Assembly: GCA_934504065.1 (NCBI GenBank) | Contig: CAKSVQ010000030.1 | Span: forward strand, 1 to 18,792 | DNA length: 18,792 nt | Source of the DNA: an uncultured Dysosmobacter sp. | GTDB taxonomy: Bacteria > Bacillota > Clostridia > Oscillospirales > Oscillospiraceae | Direction: 5' to 3' | Part shown: positions 14,266-18,792 of the stretch, piece by piece | Layout: each line of letters starts with the position of its first letter | Position numbering within the stretch: position 1 is the first letter of the stretch | Made by a program: the position numbers and the translations under genes | The notes under the pieces: generated by a model | The model's database searches: none | What the model was told of the DNA's origin: nothing | Seen by the model: only the letters and a program-made list of their open reading frames with translations

Positions 14266-14790
14266 ATGTTTCAGCCGGGGCAACTTTTGGTATATGGCAG
14301 CACAGGCGTGTGCCGGGTAGAGGGCGTAGCCGCGCCGGGATTGGACCCCACCAACCGGAAGCGGCAGTATTATCAGCTCAAGCCCCTCAGTCAGGACGGC
14401 GTGATCTACGCCCCCATGGACAGCGAAAAGGTGCCCATCCGCGCGGTGATCTCCCGGGAGGAGGCGGAAGCGCTGATCGACCAGATCCCCTCCATCCATG
14501 CGGAGGCCTGCCACGCCCCCACGGTGCAGGCGCTGGCCCAGCGGTATCAGTCTGCCATGGGCGCGCGGAGCTGCCGGGAGCTTTTGGAGCTGGTCATGTC
14601 CATCTACGTCAAGCAGCGGCAGATGCAGGCGCAAAAGCGCAGGCTGGGACAGGTGGACGAGCGGTACATGAAGCAGGCCGAGCGCCTGCTGTACAGCGAG
14701 CTTTCCGCCGCGCTGGGCATCCCCGCGGAGGAAGTGCAGCCCTACATTGCCAGCCGTGTGCACAGCGCTCAAAATGACAATATGAACTAA
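14266..14790 (+). CDS. CarD family transcriptional regulator
   Basis: A 174-aa CarD/CdnL-type protein. The N-terminal RNA-polymerase-interacting domain (about 1-60) shows FQPGQLLVYGSTGVCRVEGV and YYQLKPL, the usual Tudor-like strands. The C-terminal helical DNA-binding part (about 65-165) includes LIDQIPSIH and RSCRELLELVMSIY. CarD proteins bind the RNA polymerase beta subunit and stabilise open complexes, often at stable-RNA promoters. GAAGGAGATGG lies 3-13 bp before the ATG. It is monocistronic between its promoter and a hairpin terminator. Confidence 0.9.
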   Translation: MFQPGQLLVYGSTGVCRVEGVAAPGLDPTNRKRQYYQLKPLSQDGVIYAPMDSEKVPIRAVISREEAEALIDQIPSIHAEACHAPTVQALAQRYQSAMGARSCRELLELVMSIYVKQRQMQAQKRRLGQVDERYMKQAERLLYSELSAALGIPAEEVQPYIASRVHSAQNDNMN

Positions 14791-14791
14791 A

Positions 14792-14817
14792 AAATGCGCC
14801 CCGGATGGGGCGCATTT
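14792..14817 (+). terminator. terminator of the CarD-family gene (first copy of a repeated hairpin)
   Basis: AAATGCGCCCC (14792-14802) pairs perfectly with GGGGCGCATTT (14807-14817) over GGAT. The T-run is short (3). The same hairpin core recurs at 15041-15065. Confidence 0.75.
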
Positions 14818-15040
14818 CAGCTTGTCGAAAAACCTCTGTTTGACGGAGAAGGATTCTATTTAGCAGGGGGGAGTACGAGGGGGCAGAGCCCCTTCGTGTT
14901 GGATCGAATGCCTGCAAAAAGCCCGCATACGCGGGCGTTTGCGCCGCGCAGCGGCAGCTTTTTGGACTGCGCAGCAGACAAAAAAGCGAGACATTAGACA
15001 GGCTGTCGAAAAAGTCCATATGGACTTTTTTGACAGCCTG
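14818..15040. repeat. palindrome-rich intergenic block, possibly MITE-like
   Basis: A 223-bp noncoding stretch framed by two copies of one hairpin (14792-14817 and 15041-15065). It contains several short inverted pairs, for example GGGGGCAGAGCCCC near 14880-14893 and GCCCGCATACGCGGGC near 14921-14936. It ends in a 40-bp perfect palindrome (one G-T pair). Its left edge CTTGTCGAAAAA resembles the right-edge CTGTCGAAAAAG. No plausible ORF was seen. Confidence 0.5.
15000..15039. repeat. 40-bp palindrome
   Basis: Bases i and 30039-i pair throughout, with a single G-T at 15008/15031. The centre is CATATG (15017-15022). Arms begin AGGCTGTC and end GACAGCCT, with AAAAAGTCCA and its complement inside. 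It could act as a bidirectional terminator or the end of a mobile repeat. Confidence 0.8.
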
Positions 15041-15065
15041 ATGCGCCCCGGATGGGGCGCATTTT
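15041..15065. repeat. second copy of the CarD-terminator hairpin
   Basis: ATGCGCCCC GGAT GGGGCGCAT followed by TTTT and CAGCTT repeats the hairpin and the next bases of 14793-14823. The duplication brackets the palindromic block. Confidence 0.75.
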
Positions 15066-15076
15066 TCAGCTTCTCA

Positions 15077-15096
15077 CAAAAGCGGCAAAGCCGCTT
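15077..15096 (-). terminator. probable terminator of the M23 peptidase gene
   Basis: On the minus strand AAGCGGC, TTT loop, GCCGCTT, then TTTGTG. It starts 10 bp past the stop of the M23 gene. Confidence 0.6.
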
Positions 15097-15105
15097 GTTC
15101 GATCT

Positions 15106-16833
15106 TTACAGGTAGTTCAGCGGATTACGAGCCACGCCGTTATAGCGCACCTCGAAGTGGCAGTGGTTTCCGGTGGAGTTTCCGGTGGAGCCCACCCGGG
15201 CGATCTGCTGGCCCTTATAGACGTGCTGGCCCACAGACACCGTCAGGCTGCTGTTGTGGCCGTAATAGGTCACATAGCCGTTGCCGTGGTTGATCTGCAC
15301 CAGATAGCCGTATCCGCTCATCCAGCCGGCGTAGACCACGGTGCCGCCGTCCGCCGCCACCACAGCCGTGCCTCTGGGCGCGGCAATGTCGATGCCCTTA
15401 TGGTTCGTGGAGCCGATGCCGCCGGGGGATTTGCGCCCGCCAAAATAGGACGTGACCCGCCCGGAGACCGGCCAGCGGAACCGTCCGGTGGGGTGCCACG
15501 TGGGCCGCTCCTTCGTGCCCCGCAGGCGCTGCTCTGTGACAGGCTCCTTCAGCGTAACGGAGGAGAGCACGGTGCGCTCCGTCTCCTCGCCGTTGACATA
15601 GGTCACGGTGGCCAGCACATCCGCCGCACCGTACTGCCCGGAGGATGTGACCTTATAATCGCCCTTGTAGAGGTTGGAGGAATCGGTATATTCGATGTCA
15701 TACATCACATCTTCCACATACCGCTCCCGCTGCACCACCGTCATGGTCAGGTACGGCACGGAGGCGGACAGGGTAAGCACTTCGCCGATCTGCAGCTTGT
15801 CGATGCTGTAACCGGGGTTCAGCGCCAGCAGCTCTTTGCTAGTCAGGCCGTGGGCCTCGGCGATCTGCGACCACGTGTCGCCCTTTTTCACCTCATAGGT
15901 GACCTCGGCGGTCTTGGTGCTGTACAGCGTTTCCGCAAGATAGCCAAGGTTCATGATCTCGTCGGTGGAGACGTATTCCTGCCGCACCTCCACATCCTCG
16001 GCGAAATCGCAGGAGATGGTATCCTCCGTGGTGGCGGCATCCTTCATCTGCTTCATCAGCTCTTCCAGCGCCCCGGCATAGGGCGTTGCGCCGATACGCT
16101 CGCCATCCACATACAGGCAGTAGGCCGGGGTCACCAGCCCGATCTCCTCGGAGAGGTCCTCTTCAAAGGTCTCGCCGTCCAGCACGTCCTGCCGCTTCAA
16201 AAGCCCGGAGGAATACTGGATCAGCGAATCGTCAATGGTAAAGCTCTCGCCCAGCGTCTGGGCGGTGATGGTCTCCAACTGGGCCCGGGCCTTTTCCGCC
16301 ACCGAGCGGGACTCCACCGCGCCCACAACCGTGCCGTCATAGGTGACGGTGGTGCCCATGGTATACACCGAGCACAGCGCAATGAGCACCGCCGCCGTGC
16401 ACCCGATGCCAAGGAACATGGCCGGGTGCAGCCTGCGCTTTTCCAGACTGGCCCACATCCGTTCCGCCGCGTGGAGCATCTGCTTGCGGCGGCCCCATGT
16501 TTTCTCCCGCAGAAGGCTGCCCAGCATAGGCAGCATATTCCAGCCGAACAGCACCAGCAAGATCGGCGCGCGCTCTGACTCGGGAAAATTGTGCCGATGC
16601 ACCTCCCGAACGATGTGCCGCCAGCGGCGGCGGCTGTGACGGGCCTTCCGCCGCACCTGCTTCACCCAGCCGGAAACGCCGCCCTCGGCGCTTTGCCGGG
16701 AGGAGGCGCGGCCGGATTCCTCCGTATCCCTGTTTTTGTCTCTATCTTTATCTCTATCCCTGCGGGCGCTCTCCCGCGGCGCTGTGCGCCGCCCGGGGCG
16801 GGCGTCCCGTTTTTTCTTCAGTTCCTGACTCAT
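15106..16833 (-). CDS. membrane-anchored LysM-G5-M23 peptidoglycan hydrolase
   Basis: A 575-aa protein. The N-terminus (1-80) is extremely rich in Arg, Lys and Asp, including a RDRDKDRDKNRD stretch coded by an imperfect 6-bp-type repeat. A hydrophobic segment lies at about 89-107 and a clear transmembrane helix at about 137-158, so the rest is extracellular. A LysM domain (about 312-356, YEVKKGDTWSQIAEAHGL) binds glycan. A G5 domain (about 358-440) follows. The C-terminal M23 endopeptidase (about 450-575) has zinc and catalytic residues His478, Asp482, His526 and the HCH pair 557/559. M23 enzymes cut peptide cross-links of peptidoglycan. Start ATG is supported by AGGAG 6 bp upstream. Two separated hydrophobic segments leave the exact topology open. 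Confidence 0.9.
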   Translation of the reverse strand: MSQELKKKRDARPGRRTAPRESARRDRDKDRDKNRDTEESGRASSRQSAEGGVSGWVKQVRRKARHSRRRWRHIVREVHRHNFPESERAPILLVLFGWNMLPMLGSLLREKTWGRRKQMLHAAERMWASLEKRRLHPAMFLGIGCTAAVLIALCSVYTMGTTVTYDGTVVGAVESRSVAEKARAQLETITAQTLGESFTIDDSLIQYSSGLLKRQDVLDGETFEEDLSEEIGLVTPAYCLYVDGERIGATPYAGALEELMKQMKDAATTEDTISCDFAEDVEVRQEYVSTDEIMNLGYLAETLYSTKTAEVTYEVKKGDTWSQIAEAHGLTSKELLALNPGYSIDKLQIGEVLTLSASVPYLTMTVVQRERYVEDVMYDIEYTDSSNLYKGDYKVTSSGQYGAADVLATVTYVNGEETERTVLSSVTLKEPVTEQRLRGTKERPTWHPTGRFRWPVSGRVTSYFGGRKSPGGIGSTNHKGIDIAAPRGTAVVAADGGTVVYAGWMSGYGYLVQINHGNGYVTYYGHNSSLTVSVGQHVYKGQQIARVGSTGNSTGNHCHFEVRYNGVARNPLNYL

Positions 16834-16883
16834 AGCGCTCCTGTATTGATCCTCGAAAAAGTTACAATTTGTTACCGTTTCCT

Positions 16884-16913
16884 ATCATACCCCATCTCCC
16901 CATGTTCCGTCAA
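16884..16913 (-). promoter_or_regulatory. promoter of the M23 peptidase gene
   Basis: On the minus strand TTGACG (16908-16913), 18-bp spacer, TATGAT (16884-16889), about 50 bp before the start codon. Confidence 0.7.
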
Positions 16914-17028
16914 GCCTTTTCCCTTGTCAAAACCCTGTGTTTTTCCGGTATTTTGGGGATTTTACAGAGAAATTGGGGAGAATACCCGGCTAGTCTTGCA
17001 CATTTGACGGAAGAAATGGTTGCCAGAG

Positions 17029-17060
17029 TGTAAATTTTTGTGCTGATATTTACATTTTTT
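17029..17060. promoter_or_regulatory. inverted repeat upstream of the pta promoter, possible operator
   Basis: TGTAAAT (17029-17035) and ATTTACA (17048-17054) form a perfect 7-bp inverted pair with a 12-bp spacer, followed by a T-run and ending 9 bp before the pta -35. It could be a regulator site or a weak AT-rich terminator. It does not match the Rex or FNR consensus sites I know. Confidence 0.35.
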
Positions 17061-17063
17061 TAA

Positions 17064-17091
17064 TTGACGCTTTCCGGCAGTCGTGTATAAT
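17064..17091 (+). promoter_or_regulatory. pta promoter
   Basis: TTGACG (17064-17069), 16-bp spacer, TATAAT (17086-17091). The pta start is 51 bp downstream. Confidence 0.8.
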
Positions 17092-17142
17092 GAAATCAGT
17101 ATAATTTCATGAAACCGCAAATAAATAATGGAGGAAATCACA

Positions 17143-18123
17143 ATGTTTGAGTTTTTGATCAACAAGCTGAAGGCTCATCCCCGCAAGATCGTCTTCACCG
17201 AGGGCACCGATCCCCGCATTCTGGAAGCTTCCGCCCGTCTGCTGTCCGGTACGTTTCTGACCCCCGTGCTGGTGGGCAACGAAGCCGAGATCCAGAAGGC
17301 CGCTGAGGAGGCTGGCTTCAATATCCGCGGCGCCATCATCATCGACCCCGCCACCTTCGATGAGATGGACAAGATGGTCGCCACCATGGTGGAGCTGCGC
17401 AAGGGCAAGATGACTGAGGAGCAGTGCCGCGCGGCCCTGTCTCAGGCCAACTACTTCGGCACCATGCTGGTGAAGATGGGCTATGCTGACGCTCTGCTGG
17501 GCGGCGCTACTTACTCCACCGCCGACACGGTGCGTCCCGCGCTGCAGATCGTGAAGACCAAGCCCGGCAGCAAGATCGTTTCTTCCTGCTTCATTCTGGT
17601 GCGTCCTTCCGCCACCGGCGACCGCGAGGTCCTGGCCATGGGCGACTGCGCCATCAACATCAAGCCCACCGAGGATGAACTGGTGGAGATCGCGCTGGAG
17701 ACGGCCAGCACCGCCAAGACCTTCGGCATCGACCCCAAGGTCGCTTTCCTGAGCTACTCCACCTTCGGTTCCGGCAAGGGCGAGGACGTGGACAAGATGC
17801 GCAACGCATGCGCCAAGGCTCAGGCCGCCGCTCCCGAGCTGGACATCGACGGCGAGCTGCAGTTCGACGCTGCCGTTTCTCCCCGCGTGGCGCACACCAA
17901 GTGCCCCGGCTCTAAGGTCGCCGGCCACGCCAACACTTTCATCTTCCCCGACATCAATGCGGGCAACATCGGCTATAAGATTGCCCAGCGTCTGGGCTCC
18001 TTCGATGCCTATGGCCCCATCCTGCAGGGTCTGAACGCCCCCATCAACGACCTCAGCCGCGGCTGCAACGCGCAGGAGGTCTACTCCATGGCCATTATCA
18101 CCGCCGGCCTTTGCAACGACTAA
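17143..18123 (+). CDS. pta: phosphate acetyltransferase
   Basis: A 326-aa enzyme that converts acetyl-CoA and phosphate to acetyl phosphate and CoA, the first step of acetate and ATP formation with acetate kinase. Length and sequence fit the single-domain bacterial form: KIVFTEGTDPRILEA, LLGGATYSTADTVRPALQ, FGSGKGEDVDKM, and GHANTFIFPDINAGNIGYKIAQRLG near the C-terminus. The start at 17143 is preferred over the in-frame ATG at 17128 because GGAGG (17130-17134) lies 8 bp before it. Codon use is strongly biased to C/G third positions, as in highly expressed genes. No acetate kinase gene is adjacent. Confidence 0.95.
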   Translation: MFEFLINKLKAHPRKIVFTEGTDPRILEASARLLSGTFLTPVLVGNEAEIQKAAEEAGFNIRGAIIIDPATFDEMDKMVATMVELRKGKMTEEQCRAALSQANYFGTMLVKMGYADALLGGATYSTADTVRPALQIVKTKPGSKIVSSCFILVRPSATGDREVLAMGDCAINIKPTEDELVEIALETASTAKTFGIDPKVAFLSYSTFGSGKGEDVDKMRNACAKAQAAAPELDIDGELQFDAAVSPRVAHTKCPGSKVAGHANTFIFPDINAGNIGYKIAQRLGSFDAYGPILQGLNAPINDLSRGCNAQEVYSMAIITAGLCND

Positions 18124-18144
18124 GTTTCTTCCATACAAGCCTGA

Positions 18145-18179
18145 AGTCTCCCGTGGGAAATCCCACGGGAGACTTTTTT
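18145..18179 (+). terminator. pta terminator
   Basis: AGTCTCCCGTGGGA (18145-18158) pairs perfectly with TCCCACGGGAGACT (18161-18174), followed by T through 18179. Confidence 0.9.
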
Positions 18180-18197
18180 GCACCTTGCTGCAACCTC

Positions 18198-18234
18198 AAA
18201 AAAATCCCCTCTGCGGCAAAGCCGCAGAGGGGAT
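18198..18234 (-). terminator. terminator of the FolB-like gene
   Basis: On the minus strand a 14-bp perfect stem (18221-18234 with 18204-18217, 3-nt loop) is followed by seven T, 7 bp beyond the stop at 18241. Confidence 0.9.
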
Positions 18235-18240
18235 AAAGTA

Positions 18241-18684
18241 TTAGTCAGCGTAGCCTTCCTGATTTTCCAGAGGATTGATCCCGGTGTAGGGAACGGCGTT
18301 GCCGTCGCTGGCCGCGCCCTTGCCCGTGCGGGTGATGGTGCAGCCGGTATACTCCACGATGCCGCCGATGGGCACAAAGGGCTTCTTGACCGTGATGGTC
18401 ACCTTTTCCACCGCGTCGCTGGCGTCGAAAATCTCGTCAGCGATGCGCTGGGCAATGCGCTGCACCATCTTGTGCTGCTCGGTGGTGACCACCTTCTTGG
18501 CACAGTTATACAGCGTCAGATAGCTCACGCCAGTGGAATAATCGTCGTCCTGGCACTTTCCGGTCTCGTCAGACTCCGCGGTGATGTCCACCACGAACTT
18601 GGCGCCGAACTTGTTTTCCTCGGGGAAGAAGCCATGGGTGCCCCAGAACTGCATCCCCTTGGCGATGGTCGTGCAATTAGCCAT
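18241..18684 (-). CDS. folB: dihydroneopterin aldolase-like protein (FolB family)
   Basis: A 147-aa tunnelling-fold protein. Family features are GMQFWGTHGFFPEE with the active-site Glu, FVVDITAESDE, GVSYLTLYNCAKKVV, HKMVQRIAQRIADEIF and TITVKKPFVPIGG with the conserved Lys. In folate synthesis FolB splits dihydroneopterin to 6-hydroxymethyl-dihydropterin. The protein is about 25 residues longer than a typical FolB, with a C-terminal tail (KGAASDGNAVPYTGINPLENQEGYAD, split: KGAASDGNAV then PYTGINPLEN) of unknown role. AGAGGAA precedes the ATG. It follows a partial gene on the same strand by 27 bp, so the two probably share an operon. Confidence 0.75.
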   Translation of the reverse strand: MANCTTIAKGMQFWGTHGFFPEENKFGAKFVVDITAESDETGKCQDDDYSTGVSYLTLYNCAKKVVTTEQHKMVQRIAQRIADEIFDASDAVEKVTITVKKPFVPIGGIVEYTGCTITRTGKGAASDGNAVPYTGINPLENQEGYAD

Positions 18685-18711
18685 AAGTCAAATTCCTCTT
18701 TTCTCGTTTTT

Positions 18712-18792
18712 TCAGTCCTGATAGGGCTGGCCCTTCCAGAACTCGTACACGCACTCAGCGAAGTCCTTGCGGATGCGCTCGTCGTCCAGATT
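18712..18792 (-). CDS. C-terminus of an unidentified protein (continues beyond window)
   Basis: On the minus strand the last 26 codons of an open frame enter from the window edge (N-L-D-D-E-R-I-R-K-D-F) and end in FWKGQPYQD and TGA. Frame and spacing to the FolB-like gene fit an operon, so a folate or pterin enzyme is possible, but the fragment is too short to assign. Confidence 0.55.
   Translation of the reverse strand, partial: NLDDERIRKDFAECVYEFWKGQPYQD

Noticed and set aside
15052..16578. Plus-strand frame of 508 codons opposite the M23 gene
   Set aside because: Antisense shadow; the minus-strand protein has clear LysM, G5 and M23 domains.
17107..18183. Minus-strand frame of 358 codons opposite pta
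   Set aside because: Antisense shadow of pta.

Overview
The window is about 18.8 kb of chromosome, GC-rich in most genes, with Gram-positive style ribosome binding sites, Rho-independent terminators and sigma-A promoters. Gene content (YitT, CarD, DUF3842, an ECF vitamin-transporter S component, SLH-domain surface protein, phosphate acetyltransferase, lactate dehydrogenase) points to an anaerobic fermentative member of the Clostridia, most likely a gut Oscillospiraceae-type bacterium. The assignment is inferred from gene families and base composition only.

Layout, left to right: the 3' end of an L-lactate dehydrogenase gene with its terminator; a small serine recombinase gene; a 140-bp element that looks like an invertible promoter; two secreted-protein genes (an SLH-domain protein, then a multidomain C39-like peptidase/adhesin-like protein); a noncoding stretch with hairpins and a 26-codon ORF; endonuclease IV and a 60-aa protein on the minus strand; a plus-strand operon of a uridine-kinase-like protein, a DUF3842 protein and an ECF S component; a D-Ala-D-Ala carboxypeptidase; glucose-6-phosphate isomerase; a small P-loop protein; YitT and an N-acyl-D-amino-acid deacylase on the minus strand; a CarD-family regulator; an intergenic palindromic repeat block; a LysM/G5/M23 peptidoglycan hydrolase on the minus strand; phosphate acetyltransferase; a FolB-like gene; and the 3' end of an unidentified gene.

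The standout system is at 760-4367. Two 24-bp dyad sites (1385-1408 and 1501-1524), each with a 2-bp non-palindromic centre, lie in inverted orientation. Between them is a near-consensus promoter (TTGAAA, 17-bp spacer, TATGAT) that currently points left, away from the surface-protein genes. Inverting the 114 bp between the centres would place the same promoter about 80 nt upstream of the SLH gene. The recombinase gene ends 16 bp before the left site. This reads as a self-contained, phase-variable ON/OFF switch for a surface-protein operon, captured here in the OFF orientation. A large hairpin assembled across the left site only in this orientation may also stop the leftward transcript.

The remaining genes are largely housekeeping: fermentation (LDH, Pta), glycolysis (Pgi), cell-wall maturation (DacF-like, M23, D-aminoacylase), DNA repair (Nfo), folate synthesis (FolB) and vitamin uptake (ECF).
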